NCBI GenBank assembly: GCA_039619475.1 | Contig: CM077116.1 | Coordinates: 371,766,294 to 371,830,293, forward strand | Direction: 5' to 3' | DNA length: 64,000 nt | DNA from: Icerya purchasi | Taxonomy: Eukaryota > Arthropoda > Insecta > Hemiptera > Monophlebidae | Shown: piece after piece, positions 1-11,649 of the stretch | How the letters are laid out: each line of letters starts with the position of its first letter | How positions within the stretch are numbered: position 1 is the stretch's first letter | Position numbers and translations under genes: made by a program | The notes under the pieces: model-generated | What the model saw: the letters and a program-made list of their open reading frames with translations, nothing else | Told to the model about the DNA's origin: nothing | Databases searched by the model: none

Positions 1-1489
1 GTCTGCCATGCAGTGTATGTTTTTGAGTATTCGTAAGAATCAGGGCTTGAAAACAGAATAAAAGTACGGCTTAAGCTTAATACAACTTACGTAATTAAAG
101 AACACGGCTGAAGTTTTCTACTTTTCGCTGTTTAAATTTTAAATATGGCTTAAGCTTTCAGCATTTGGCATATAGAAATTTAAGCTAAACTACATCGGTG
201 AAGCAAAATAAAACATTTGCGCGGTGCTTTTTGGTTTGTTGCTCTCGTTATTGTACATTATTTTGATTGTTCGCCTGCCGAAGAAAAGTTGTTTTTGGAA
301 AATTTTGATTGTTTGATTGGATATGCTCATTTAAATTTATATCATATATAGTTTTAAGAATAGATAATTTTTCTTTGATTTTAAATAAATATAAACAATA
401 CGGTACGTAATTTGCTTTTAATTTATAGAATATAGATTTACCTTTAAGTAAAAGTCACTAAGGTAAAAAATAGGTATATTATTAAAAAGTTAGCTAATTT
501 AAAATTTACAAAAAAATAAAATTGTTTCATGGGAGTTCTCAATTTTTTTTATTATTAAAAATCTACCACAGACAGTTACAAATAATGCGGACTTATTCAA
601 TGAATTCGTGCTTAAATTTTTTTTGCAAACTATGTACTTATTAAACGAATTAATTAAAACAAGGTATGTAGGTCAAACATGATATTTCATTGAGCTTTCT
701 GTATGTTAAAACTATAAATTTTTGGGCTAAAAATCCAATGTTCTAAACTGGGGAAGTATCTAGGAATGGGGGTATATTTGTGAATTAGTTCAAAATTTTT
801 AACTAATAACCATGCTGCAAAAGGGGAAACACATAATTTTCGCGCTTTTTTGAGGTTTATTTAAGCTTTATCATTAAACATAAAATATAAACAAGTAAAT
901 GCGTGAAAAAAGGTTGCAGGTATAAGTTGAAATATGATTATTTGAAGAAACAAGAGCGTTTCTTTTTTAAAAATAATAAACAAATAAAAAACTCAAATTA
1001 GAAACAACTTTAAGAAAAAGACCGCGAGCTCCCAATTATTCCTCAAACAATAATTTTGATAAAGTGAAATTTGCAATTAGATTCCTCCCTCAAAGGGCTA
1101 ATTTTTAGAGGATGGCAAAATTAATGATTGATTATAAATATCGATTTTCTTTTAAAACCTATGATTGAGTTTTATAACTTATTTTAATCGAAGTTATAAC
1201 CAAATTCTTACGTTTTTAATCTTTTGATGAGACTAAAATATAATCAGAACTCAAAAGACCTAAAATTCAAACTAATCTAAAATTCTGATCTATAATTAAA
1301 TTTGCATTTCAAAATTTTCTAATAATGTTGAATGAAAAAATTGTAGGGAGCCTTACTCTCAATGTAATAACCTATGTCGTCCTTAAAAATCTGTTTGATT
1401 ATTCTCTTCATACACTACATAGTATATTCAACTCTTTCCTTTCCACCCCTATTATCATCCCTATTCCTACAAAAAAAAAAACTCTTTCC
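1..1489. other. AT-rich intergenic DNA, no gene seen
   Basis: I see no credible coding region on either strand; the short open frames near 1325-1570 belong to the edge of the decayed retrotransposon that follows. The stretch is AT-rich with many A and T runs. A short motif, ggcttaagctt, recurs near 71 and 146, which may be the remains of an unrecognised repeat. Confidence 0.5.
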
Positions 1490-3432
1490 TACATTCTATC
1501 TCTTTGGCATCGTGCCCCAGAAAATTATTCGAGGATATGCTCAACAAGCGTCTTGTTTGGTGGACTGAGTACAAAAACGTATTTCCTTCCAATATGTTTG
1601 GCTTTGGTCCTAGTGTAGGACCCGTTGATTGTGTCAGTCTTTTTGTTTCCCATATATATAATTCCTTTGTCAATAAAAAATACTTTTGTCGATGTTACTG
1701 TTGCTTTTGATAATGTTCACCTTCCCGCTCTTCGAGATAAAATGATAGCAGTCAACGTTCTGTTGCAATTCAGCTCTCTTATCCGCAATCTCATGTCGAA
1801 TCGTTCTATTAATTTCTCCCCTCCACTTTTCCTCACTACGAGAACCGTTTTTCATAGGCTTCCTCAAGGTTCTTGTCTAAGTCCGACTCTTTTCAATATT
1901 TTCACTAGTTCTATTGCTTCCTCCTCCATGCAATCCCATTTAAACTCCATACTTATCCCTCAAAAAGATTGCTTCTGCTGTCTCGGTGTTTTTCTAAACA
2001 GTCATTTGTTCTTCTACGAACATATTAATTTTCTCTCCACCGAATCCGCTGAAAGCACTTTCTCCCATAAAATGAGGAGGCGACCCTCTCCTCCTCATTT
2101 TCCTCTAAAATTCATTATTCGTTTCAAATTCGATTACTGTTCCTTTGTCCATGGCTCTGCCTTCAAATCTCTTCTTTCTAAATTGTGTATAATTCAAAAT
2201 TTTTGCCTTCGTCTCTACCTTGACGCTCTAAAATCTCCTCCGATACTAGCAATTCTTGCTGAATCGAATACGTCTCCCCTTTACATCCGCAGATCCTACT
2301 TGGGCTATTGTGTTCTTTCTAAGCGTCTACAGTTGACTTCTTCTAATCTCATCCTTTCCTATCTCACTATTTTGCAAAATTGGCGCTTTACTTCTAAGAA
2401 AATCCCTATCTTGGCTCATGTCTCGTTGCTTCTAAGCTCTTTCATAGCTTATGTAACTTATTTTAACAACCTTCTTTATTTCTTTTTTAGTTTTGCTTAG
2501 TTTTCTCATCCTTCTACTATATAACCTATCTCTTTGCGGCCTCTAGGTCCATTCCCAATTCACTAGTTTTACAAGAATTTCTTGGTGTCATTAATTCCCT
2601 CTCACAGGACTATCTTTATGGATGGTTCAAGGGGATCGAGTGGAGTTGGAGCCTCCTTTATTCTACCAGAAATCAATGTCCCTGAATCCTTTCGTCTTCT
2701 TTCTTTATGTAACATCCTTGTGTGCTTCAAGCCATTTCTTCAAATATTCCTGATTATTCCTGTGACTTTATCACTCTTTGCGTACGTTTCCTTATCCGTA
2801 ATTTTCTTGCAAATCATTTCATTCCTGTTCTGGGTCCCTAGTCACAAGGAAATAAAAGGTAACGAATTGGCAGACTCCTTGGCTCGGGTTACTGCATCCT
2901 CCTGCCGCTTTCTATCTAAAAATTATGTTTCCAACCTGCTTCCTCTATGTAAAATTTTTTATATTCTAGTATGCTCCCTCCTTCTCCAACAAACAGTCCC
3001 ATTACCTTTCCATCCAACCGGACCTTCCTGTTCACTCTTGGTTTTACGATTTACCTTCACTTGTTTGGGCCTTAACAGCAGTCTTTACCTTCATCACACT
3101 TTCGTTTTGACTCCCTCTCCAAATTATCCTCTTCATCCTACTTACGAGGCTATTTGTGATTCTAATCATATATTTTTTGAATGTCCGCCCTTGCTGGCGA
3201 ATCGTACTACCCCTTATTCTAATTTACTATCTTTCGGGCTTCCTACTCCTTATTGCGCCTCTTTTATCCTGTCATTTCCTTCGTTGCTCATTGTTTTAGT
3301 TCTTTCTACATTTATTTTATCAATGTCTGATCGTATCCGTGTTTAACTAACCATTTCTCCTTCTTACTGTATCTCAGCGGAGGTCCTTTGTCAACGTGCT
3401 CAAAAAAAAAAAAAAAAAAACAAAAAAAAAAT
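1490..3432 (+). mobile_element. LINE-A copy 1: decayed non-LTR retrotransposon (RT + RNase H, poly(A))
   Basis: This is a 5'-truncated, frameshifted non-LTR retrotransposon. The reverse transcriptase begins near 1504 with residues such as RKLFEDMLNKRLVWW and a QFGFR-like FPSNMFGFG block. A frameshift near 1680 leads to VDVTVAFDNV (the first catalytic Asp region) and LPQGSCLSPTLFNIF (RT motif B). The FADD box that should follow is missing, so there is an internal deletion of about 150 bases. The thumb-like LGVFLNSHLFFYEHI follows. A second frame from about 2600 carries RNase H pieces: FMDGSRGSSGVGA and VPSHKEIKGNELADSLA. The C-terminal tail (about 3150-3346) has a Cys-poor remnant of a zinc-binding region. 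A long A tract (3403-3432) is the retrotransposition tail. It cannot encode active enzyme. RNase H favours the I/LOA/R1 group; clade not fixed. Confidence 0.9.
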
Positions 3433-4055
3433 TCGCATGTCTTGGTTTGACTTACAGTATAGCATTTTTGAAAGTGTTTTGTCCTAGTTGACCTGCCTTT
3501 TACACGGGAATTCTAATTTTTTTTCTTGCAGTAACGGATGATTTTTGCTTCGTTTTTAGACACATGTCAAAATTTTCAATTAAAATTAAAAAATTGATTA
3601 GTAGATTTTTATAAACTTTCAATCTTATATATATATAAAAAAAAAAAAAGAATTAAAGCAATTAAAAATGGAGATGTTTACATTTAAAAACTAGCTGATT
3701 TAAAAACTTTACGAAATTTTTGTCACTGCACGTTGTGGAAAATAGTAAAAGCGATTGTAAAAATAATCAATAATATTTCAAATTTCTCACTTTACAAATA
3801 TTCATCTACCAATCCACACTTGCTAGTAATAAATATTGATAAGAAGTTACAAACTAAAGTTTGGAAAAACTGCAAATACGAAATAGAATGAAGTAAAAGT
3901 GCAGATTAAAAACAAAATTATTATATAAAATTTTTATATCTGAAAAAATTTCTTAATGAAAACAATATTTCGACAAAGTACAAAAATGATTAATTTATAT
4001 TTAGCGATATTTATTAGTGTACCTGTAATTCTTCTAATATGTTCTCTACTTCATA
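3433..4055. other. Non-coding, AT-rich spacer
   Basis: No gene or recognisable mobile element is visible. There is a short (TA)n run followed by an A tract near 3628-3650. The stretch separates two fragments of the same retrotransposon family. Confidence 0.5.
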
Positions 4056-4560
4056 AACTTTCCCTTCGTATCTGTATCGAAATTTATTTCTTACGAATGC
4101 CTGGAAACTCAGGGATCGAAGGCCTCACAGTAGATCAGATAGCTCGTTTAGCTTCTCGTAGGAGATTTCTCAGCATTTTTGAATCCCAACAATATCTCAT
4201 TTCTCTCTGCACTTGTTTATTCTAAATTATGGAATAAATATTGTTCCTCCTCATTTCCTAATCCTGACACTCCTTCTTTTAGCCGAAACTTCGCCTTATC
4301 CTTGGTTGCTGGACTTTCTTATTTTACAGCGTTCACCTCTTGCTGCAATCTGTCGTCTTCACTTTGGACACAGTTTTGCTTAACCACATCGATTTTCGGT
4401 TTCTCACTTATATCTTCTCCTTTTTATCCTCTCCACCCTTCTCTATTTCTTCATTATAAAGCTGTTTCTTGCAATAAACAAGATTATATCGATAATTATT
4501 TTAATTCCTTATGTAACAGAAGACTGATTCAGCTTTTCATCTTATAATTAAGCTTCACTT
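4056..4560 (+). mobile_element. LINE-A fragment 2 (RNase H to C terminus)
   Basis: Translation gives FLRMPGNSGIEGLTVDQIARLAS, a decayed RNase H block (family pattern W-I-P-G/S-H-x-G-I-x-G-N-E-x-A-D). A frameshift then leads to the Ser/Phe/Leu-rich C-terminal region (4179-4547), similar in composition to the copy just upstream. The catalytic His and Asp are damaged (GNS for GHS, TVD for EAD). No poly(A) tail is visible, so both ends are truncated or eroded. Confidence 0.7.
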
Positions 4561-5154
4561 CTTCGCTCGAATAGACATATTGCCAGCCGTTGTATGCATA
4601 ATATACAACTGTTTTTATGCAAAAAGAAAAATGACAAAGTTTAAGAGTGTCATTAAAAGCGATCCCAAAAAAGGAAAAAAATAAATTATGGGATAGACAA
4701 GGAAATCCGAGGCGAGCGGTTTTGATTAGAAATGCTTCGTGATTTTATATTTGCTGCTTAGAAGATCGTAGCAAATTTGGTGTATTCAATCGAGAGTCGT
4801 TTACCAAAACTGAAAAAAACATCACACCGTAGCGACACAAATATGACATCCGACAGAAAAATCCCGAAACGTTATAGTAAGGCCAATTAAAGGCAATACA
4901 GGTAGAGCAGCAAAATTTAGTCTATTTAACTACATGTTTCAAATCTAGAAATTTATGTGAAACTATAGCTTCGATATATCATTTATTAAATGATTTTTGC
5001 AGTTGAACGCCCATATTTCGAAAACAAACCGAAACTCTAACTGGTTTACAGATATATATATATATATATATATATATTGTAAACAAATTATTCCAAGGCC
5101 GTAAAATTACATACAAATCGATAAATTACCAGGAGCAGTAAAGTTGTCCGTCCA
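4561..5154. other. Non-coding spacer with (TA)n microsatellite
   Basis: No coding potential recognised. A (TA)n tract lies at 5052-5077. The rest is ordinary AT-rich sequence. Confidence 0.5.
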
Positions 5155-5159
5155 ATTTA

Positions 5160-5515
5160 CAAGGATCAGAGAGTCCCGCAATAGGTTAATTGCTAGAGAA
5201 TTTGGATTCGGTTACGAAAATATCAGGTTCGACCCCGGCCGACGACAGAAATTATCGCGAAAGATTTTAAATAAAAATAGATAATCGAATCATATCGAAG
5301 GCAATGGCAAACATGCATGTTTATTTGCGCGCTAGATCAGTACACAGCAGACACACACAGGGCACTGCATTTGTATATGCCGATATAAATCATGCAATCA
5401 CAATATCAGTTGCAAGTGTAGTCTTGCGTGTACACATTCGTACTGCATATAAATAATTACCTAGAACACCATTGTCTATATAGCTGAAATGTACGAATAT
5501 ATATAATCGCTGAGC
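5160..5515 (+). mobile_element. SINE-2 copy 1 (tRNA-derived SINE)
   Basis: The copy matches the SINE-2 sequence at the right edge of the window over nearly its whole length, with substitutions. It has a tRNA-like head containing a B-box-like caggttcgaccccg near 5224, and a body sharing blocks such as gaaggcaatgg, gcgcgctag, tcagtacacagcagac, tgtatatgccgatataaatc and gtagtcttgcgtgta. The polymerase III A and B boxes indicate descent from a tRNA gene. The A box is eroded here. Boundaries are approximate. Confidence 0.75.
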
Positions 5516-5845
5516 TCAGAAATTAAGTATGATAATGATAAGAGAAAGTCCGCCACAAAAATTTGTCCACATCTGAATTTCTCGAAAATGTTATTATTGT
5601 GTCTTTAAATGCTGAAAATGCTGCTCTTAGTTCGAGTTTACACTGCAATCATCCAAAAAGTGAAAAATGTAAGCCTCAGAATGATGAAACTAAAAAGAGC
5701 ATAAATAATTCGGATAAAGTGGCTTGTTCATAGTGCTGACGTGTAAATTCAGTGATCACATTGTTGGTAATAGAAATTGCGTTATTCAGACTCCGGATCG
5801 ACGATCCCTAGAAATAAAACTAATTATATGTTGAAAAATGTGGTA

Positions 5846-6120
5846 GTGAGGGGTAGCCTAGTGGTTAAGGTGCTGGCCTAATAGATTAGAGGATACGACT
5901 TCGAGACTTGTCTCGTTCCGAATCCGAATCGCTCTCAGATATAAATACCTAATCTGAAATTGAATATTGACTATACCAGAGAAATCTGGGTAAGGAAAGG
6001 CGGATCATCCCAAGTAGAAAGGAACTAGCTCCAGTATTCTCATCAGATCCGTTAGAGTATCATTATGAAAAGCTTAAATTCACAATTCTCGACTCCCTTG
6101 TTAAAGGTATGAGACTATTT
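5846..6120 (+). mobile_element. SINE-1 copy 1 (tRNA-derived SINE)
   Basis: The head is tRNA-like: A box tagcctagtggttaagg near 5854 and a B-box-like cttcgagacttgtctcg near 5899. The body contains aaaggcggatca, cccaagtagaaaggaac, agtattctcatcagatcc and cacaattctcgactccc, all shared with copies at 20468-20735 and 42235-42484. Such SINEs depend on a partner LINE for mobility; which one is not shown by this sequence. Confidence 0.8.
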
Positions 6121-6790
6121 TTACTTTAACGTTGAAAAATAAGGGACATTTCTCTTGCTTCGTTTTTTTTCTGTTTCTGTTTCAGTTCACGGTGTTCATT
6201 AAAGCGAAATTATAACTTTAAAAAAAAATAAAAATTATCGTTTCGGTTTTAACAGTAAGCCGGATAATAAAAATAGTTATTTTCGCGGCAGGGTCATTCC
6301 GAAACAGGTGCGGTTTTGCTCCGTTACACTGAGGTGGCTTTACTTTCCGATTTAATTGCGAAAGTTCTGAGAAATAATTCAACGACGGTTTAGAATAAAA
6401 CAACTCGCGTTATATCGTATAAAAAAAAAAAAAAAAAAAAAAAAAGGGAGGTGATAGATCGTCGATAATATCGTACGTGACTTTTTACCGGGATTGTGTA
6501 CTATCATTATGTCCCGATGCAGCCTAATTTCTAAAACAAGATTACATCTACTTCGAATCAAATGACCGTGCTCTGTCGTTTAATTAGGTGAGCTTGTTTA
6601 CACTGTTTGTATCTATAGTTACAGCAGGAGGTAACGAAAAATAATAACAATAGAAAGAACAAAACAAAATAAACAAATCAAATCATATGGAAACGAAAGA
6701 AGGGGAAATAAAAAGAAAAATGTCGACGCGACTTTTCCGCAACCGACAGTTTTCCATTTGCCCGTTGACGGCCGAATAAAAAAAAAGAAA
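6121..6790. other. 5' flank of the odorant receptor gene
   Basis: Non-coding sequence upstream of the receptor start codon. It contains a run of 25 A at 6421-6445. I cannot identify a promoter: there is no convincing TATA plus initiator pair, as is usual for insect chemoreceptor genes. The transcription start is presumably within or upstream of this stretch. Confidence 0.4.
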
Positions 6791-7671
6791 ATGAACGAAG
6801 AACAGTATTCGACTGATCGGTTTTCTTACAAGAGAGCCGAGTGTAGATATATAATTTTCTTTTTAAAACTGTGCAGTTTATGGCCGATCGAAAGTGGACA
6901 TTTGATCGGTTATTGCTGGCCGTTCATCTTACTGAGCGGCTACAGCTACGTTCTAATCACCAGTGTTGCACTATGGTTGCTGAGTACGACGACGCAGGAA
7001 AATAGTATCATATTGATGAGTTCGACAGTAAATTCAATCAGCACCACCGTATTTTGCGCATTGACCGATATAGCGATTTATACGAATCGGAGGCAGCTCA
7101 TTGATTTCGTCGATCGAATGGAACGGAATTTCTACGAGTACAGCGAAGAAGAGGAAGCGAACGACGATGAAATGAGGTTGGCCGCAACGAGAACCGGGAA
7201 ACACTTGAAAACGATCTCGACCGTAATCGCATCGCTGTACGTCGTTACGATTCTCAGTCAAATGATTTCTATCACTCTGGAGCCAGATAAGCTGGAAGAT
7301 CCGTTTCAGTTGGTATACGTAGCTTGGGTTCCGCTACCGATGGATTCGTTACGGAACTTCTACATATGCAACACGTTGCAAACGATTTCGACGATGCCGC
7401 ATATCATTTCTAATTCCGGAAACGTAGGATTAACGGTGGTCGTTTTGTTGGAAATTAAATTCCAGATTGAGCGACTGGAACGTAGACTAAATAACATTCG
7501 CGTCGAATGTTTTTATGAAAAATCAGTTAGCTGGTTTGCCAGTCATCGCGATAATAATTTCGGAAGGGATCATTTGTTGCCGATGTCATTAAAATCGCTC
7601 GATGTGCAACAGACGAAAATATTTCAGACAAAATTTAGACAGTGTATTCGACACTATCAAGTTCTGTTAAG
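6791..7671 (+). CDS. Insect odorant receptor, exon 1 (residues 1-293)
   Basis: This is the first coding exon of a conventional (tuning) insect odorant receptor, a seven-helix ligand-gated cation channel subunit that works with Orco in olfactory neuron membranes. I chose the ATG at 6791 (MNEEQYSTDR) because the upstream frame lacks an ATG. Hydrophobic helices lie at about residues 37-64, 72-98, 155-175 and 210-230. An acidic loop (EEEEANDDE) lies near 128. There is no signal peptide, as expected for this family with a cytoplasmic N terminus. The exon ends at a good donor, AAG|GTAAGA, two bases into an Arg codon. Joined to exons at 17967, 20136 and 41051 it gives 435 codons, typical of the family. 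Composition is less AT-rich than the flanks. No disabling mutation is visible. The subfamily and ligand cannot be told. Confidence 0.88.
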
Positions 7672-8229
7672 GTAAGACAAATTTCAGCAAACGGGAGAAG
7701 TGTAGGTAACACCTTTTTTTTGCTATACAGAGTTTGCAGCGCTTTCACTTTTCCCCTGCTGGCATGTGGGCCTGACTGAAAATGTAGAGAGGCTTTTGAA
7801 ATGCCAGATACAACAGTCGATAGGTCGATAGACTTTTTTTTTTTTTTAGGAAAACATTAATTTAACGTATAGTCAGCGATATTCAACTAGCATTAGGTTC
7901 AAACTTCTCGCTATCGCATATTGAAAGTATATAAAATGACTGCTGTTTGTGCTGGGTATAAGAGAAAAAAAAAAAAAAAAAAGTACCGCGCAGAGTTTAA
8001 AAATACATTTTATTAGACAGATATAATCGAATCCTTATGACGATGTTTCTTTCTATTTGTTTCGGGTTAAGGTCCTTGGTTGACGAGCCCAAGAAAGGGG
8101 GATCCTTATGATAGAAGAAAATCCTGAGAAAAGAAAAAGACTGCCCTGTAAGAAAACGTAAGAACTTAATGGGTATCGTAAAAGTGTATAATCTATCGCA
8201 ATACTAAGGTTGTTAGAGATCCCCGGAAA
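7672..8229. other. Intron 1, 5' part, with a LINE-A tail remnant
   Basis: Intronic non-coding sequence with T and A homopolymers (about 7831-7849 and 7965-7982). Near 8064-8100 the sequence aaggtccttggttgacgag resembles the 3' untranslated end of the LINE-A family (compare 38762-38795). This suggests a short, decayed 3' fragment in + orientation. Confidence 0.45.
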
Positions 8230-9509
8230 TAGGGTGGCGATCCTTATATTTTTCTCATGCTTTATAGATATCTATTATTCTTTCTAAATTGGGCTATTGT
8301 TCTTTTCTTTATGCCAGTGCTCGCAAATCCCTTCTTACCAAACTTGATGGAACTCTTGTCTGCGCCTCTGTATTGGTGCTCTGAATTCCTCTCCAACTCT
8401 CTAGCTCTTCTGGCCGAAACTGGCTTCCTTCCTTTATTTATTCAAAGATTTATGATTAAATGTCTTCATATTTCTCATTCTGAACTCATCTATTCCTACC
8501 AATATATTCTGGACAGTTGGCGTTTCTCCCCACGAAAAATTTCAATTCTTTCTCACATTTCTTCTCGACTTGTCTTATTTTCTCACTCCATCCTTTCCTA
8601 TAATAAATCTCCATACTTTACTTACAACTCCTAGCACTGTTGTATTCTCCTAAGTTATTCTCTCTCCCTTCTAAGATTAAATCTCTTCCATTTCGTGAAA
8701 TACATAACGAATTTAACTAAACTTTATCCTCAACATTTACAATTTATAGCACAATTTTTACGAACAGCTCAGAATCTGCTTTAGGTGTTGAAGTCGCTTT
8801 TATTCTTCCTGATCTCAACTATATTCTAAGTCCTTTCAACTCCCTTCCTTTTTTTCTATCTCGGCTTACGTGCGATCCTTTTTATATCTTCCACATTCAA
8901 TTTATCGAAATTCCTTCCACGCTCCGACTCGAAAAGCGTTTTATTAACCATCTCGTCGCCCTAAATCCGCGTCGCATCCTTTTATTCTTTATATTCGTTC
9001 CTTAATTTTTAATTTATTAGCATTCCGTTCTATCCTAATTGGCCTGCTATGGATTTCGGACCGCTGCGGCATTAACGATCTTGCCGATCTTTTGGCATGC
9101 CTAGTTGCAGTAAATGGTCGTTTCATAGACAGATTCTCCTCCCAAAAGACTTTGCCTCCTCTCTTATCGTTTTTTCGTTTTACAATCATAGTTTGCTTCC
9201 TGCTTCTCTCTTTCGTTTTAATATTTTTCAGTCTCTTTTGTGTCTGTGATGCAAATCACGTTCCTTTCGAATGCTTTTGTATTTCCTCGGAACGCGCAGT
9301 CCTTTATTCCAATTTGCTTGGCCTTGGCCTCCCGACTCCTTACTATGCCCACTACATTCTTGCTCTTCCATCTCGTTCTGTTGTTCCTGTGTTGGCTGCC
9401 TTCATTTCTTCTATCTCTAATCGCTTCCTGATATAACCGGTTACTTCTTAGTTTCATCATTCTGTTAGTTCTCTTGTGTTAATACGTCCCTTCAAAAAAA
9501 AAAAAAAAC
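8230..9509 (+). mobile_element. LINE-A copy 3 (3' half, poly(A))
   Basis: A decayed 3' half of the same retrotransposon. Frame 8257-8634 aligns with the thumb/connection region of copy 1 (LAETGFLPLFIQR, then LDSWRFSPRKISILSH versus LQNWRFTSKKIPILAH). RNase H remnants follow: FGPLRH/GINDLADLLACL near 9055-9110. The C-terminal frame 9240-9436 gives CDANHVPFECF and LGLGLPTPYYAHYILALPS, matching copy 1. The copy ends in an A tract at 9495-9509. Several stops and frameshifts break it. It lies in sense orientation within receptor intron 1. Confidence 0.85.
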
Positions 9510-10634
9510 TAGAGATAAGTTCAGGTATATAAATTTTAAAAAAATTTTAATTCACGAGAGTCTTAACAGCGAACAAAAGTATTTCAAATCCCTTCGTTTT
9601 ATTCGAAAGAATCTAATTGGACTCTGATACGTTCTACCCCTAATAATATTCAACTTGACTCTGATCCAGTCCGTGTTTGTAATTCCTTTCTGCAATCTGT
9701 CACGTTTGTCCACGCTTCTTCACCATTTCACCGTCTTTCAAGCTCTCATTTATAAAATGATACATCTTTTTCTCTTTGGTGAGACTAATAGTGTAACGCT
9801 CCCTTCAATTTAGCCGCAGTCGAGTCACTTTTAGTGTTCTTGTTAAAACTGAATACGAGAATATAACTTCGTTGAATAAAGTTGTTTATTTAACAAAACG
9901 AACAAACGAAAGCGGGTAGGTTCGCGATACGAAAAAATAGGTTCACCGCTTCGATTAAGCAAGTAACAATAATTCCGAAAAATGCAGTTAAATAAATTTA
10001 GCGATTCCCAAAAGGGGTTATTTAGACAATTTAACACGCGATTACACAACAAAATCGAACGGAAGCTCTAAAAAGGGCTATTTCAAATAAGTAAAAGCGA
10101 ATAAGGAGGAAGGAGTTAAAACGAATTAATTAGAGGAAATAACGAAAATAAGAACTGGATGAATTTGAATAGAAGAAAAATAAAAGAAGGAAATCAATAA
10201 AAATGAAGTAAACGATAACGAATAAAAGTCAAAAACTATAAAGCGAACAAAACCAGCGAAAACAAAACACCGACATATATAATCTTACTCTGCTACGACT
10301 TAAAATTTTATTGCTACAGATCATTAATATTGATAAGGAAGCGAAACTATTCATTAAGCAATATCGCATTTCGCTTATGCTTTTCTTTAGTTATTAGTTC
10401 CAAACATTTAGAAAATTCGTTTGAATTCTGTGACCGAAAATTTTCTTGCTCATAAACCGTCGAATACAAGATTTCGAAGAAGTTTCGATTCTTAGAAGAA
10501 TTTCTGCTCTTCTTTCTCCAGAACTATCCCCCTCTTTTATACATTTCGAAACTGATTAGGTCTTTTAAAATTTCATTTTCTGATGCCCTTTCAATTTCAA
10601 CATTCTCGTTGGCTTTGATCCTGTTGCTTCCGCT
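9510..10634. other. Intron 1 spacer, no gene seen
   Basis: AT-rich non-coding sequence. From 9792 (tgtaacgctccc) onward the texture resembles a retroviral-type LTR, but I could not find a matching 3' end or target duplication, so no LTR is called. Confidence 0.35.
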
Positions 10635-11544
10635 TACGTTCCTACCTAATATAAACCGGAATTTTTAAATAAACGCGCGAAAAATTTATTGTGGAAAAAG
10701 TGGTTGCACTGACAGTTAGACCAGTTTGTTATGTAGAGCAATTAGAACCGCGTAACCTCACTTTTTAGTGTAGTTAGAGCCATGAGTGAAAAAGAAGTAC
10801 CAGTGTCTGTTGCGCAACGCATCATTATTCGTTTTTTAGTCAAAGACGACGTAAAATCCGTGGAAATTTACCGAAAATTACGCGAACAGTTCGGCGATGA
10901 GTGTCTCTCCAAAACTCAAGTGTACGAGTGGCGTTCCGCGTTTCGAGAAGGACGTGAAGTGGTGTCAAACATACCACATGCGCGGCGCCCAAAAACCAGC
11001 ATTACAGATGAACACGTCAAAGCCATCGAACAACTCATTTTGGCTGACCGACGCGTCCGTGTACGCGATATGACCGACGAATTGGGCATCAGCATAGGTA
11101 GTATTGAGACAATAATTCATGATCGGCTAGGTTATCGCAAAATTGCAGCCAGATGGGTGCCAAGACTTTTGAATTTTGAACAGAAATTCACCGCTCGGCT
11201 CACGATGGAGACATTGGCCGAATTGGGCTGGGAAACACTTGAACATCCTCCTTACAGTCCAGATTTGTCGCCTTGTGATTATTATTTGTTTGGCCCGTTG
11301 AAAGAAGCACTTGGTGGACAACGTTTCGACAGCAACGATGAGGTGGAATCGTTCGTGCGCAAATGGTTATGTGACAAGCCGCGAGATTTTTACGAAAAAG
11401 GAATAAAAAAATTGCCGGAGAGGTGCAAAAAGTGCGTAGCGTGCGAGGGGGGTTATCTCGAAAAATTGTAAAAAATATGAGCACTGTAAATATAAATTAA
11501 AAATTTTTATGACGAAATTCCGGTTTATATTTGAACCACCCTAG
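10635..11544 (+). mobile_element. Internally deleted mariner element
   Basis: A Tc1/mariner-family DNA transposon of about 0.9 kb, against about 1.3 kb for full-length mariners. The inverted ends share ataaaccggaattt (10651-10664, and its complement at 11516-11529). The right end reads ...accaccctag followed by TA, the mariner target dinucleotide. The outer 16 bases of the left end are diverged, so that boundary is approximate. It encodes a shortened transposase (10782-11471), described separately. It lies in intron 1 of the odorant receptor gene, in the same orientation. Confidence 0.85.
10782..11471 (+). pseudogene. Mariner transposase with in-frame catalytic core deletion (229 aa)
   Basis: An intact ATG-to-stop frame for a shortened mariner transposase. 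Residues 1-115 hold the paired helix-turn-helix DNA-binding domain (KTQVYEWRSAFREGRE, RRPKTSITDEHVKAIEQL, ELGISIGSIETIIHDRLGY). RWVPRLLNFEQK near 125-136 is the normal lead-in to the catalytic core. The protein then jumps straight to ARLTMETLAELGWETLEHPP and the third catalytic motif, SPDLSPCDYYLFGPLK. The stretch bearing the first two catalytic aspartates is gone, about 110 residues short of the usual 340-350. It cannot cut DNA but could still bind inverted repeats. The deletion keeps the frame open. I infer a deletion derivative, possibly a natural repressor. Confidence 0.85.
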
Positions 11545-11649
11545 TATATCAAAATTTCCTTTCTCACTTTCTAACTTTTGCATTCAACATTAACGAATTA
11601 ATGTTTTTTTCAGAATCTTCCAACCTCACTTCAGGCCTCGATCCCTAAA

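Noticed and set aside
6758..6790. Upstream start of the odorant receptor at 6758
   Set aside because: That codon is TTG; the first ATG in frame is at 6791 and gives a typical N terminus.
9792..10634. Possible solo LTR starting tgtaacgctccc
   Set aside because: No matching CA end, no direct target duplication and no second copy in the window.
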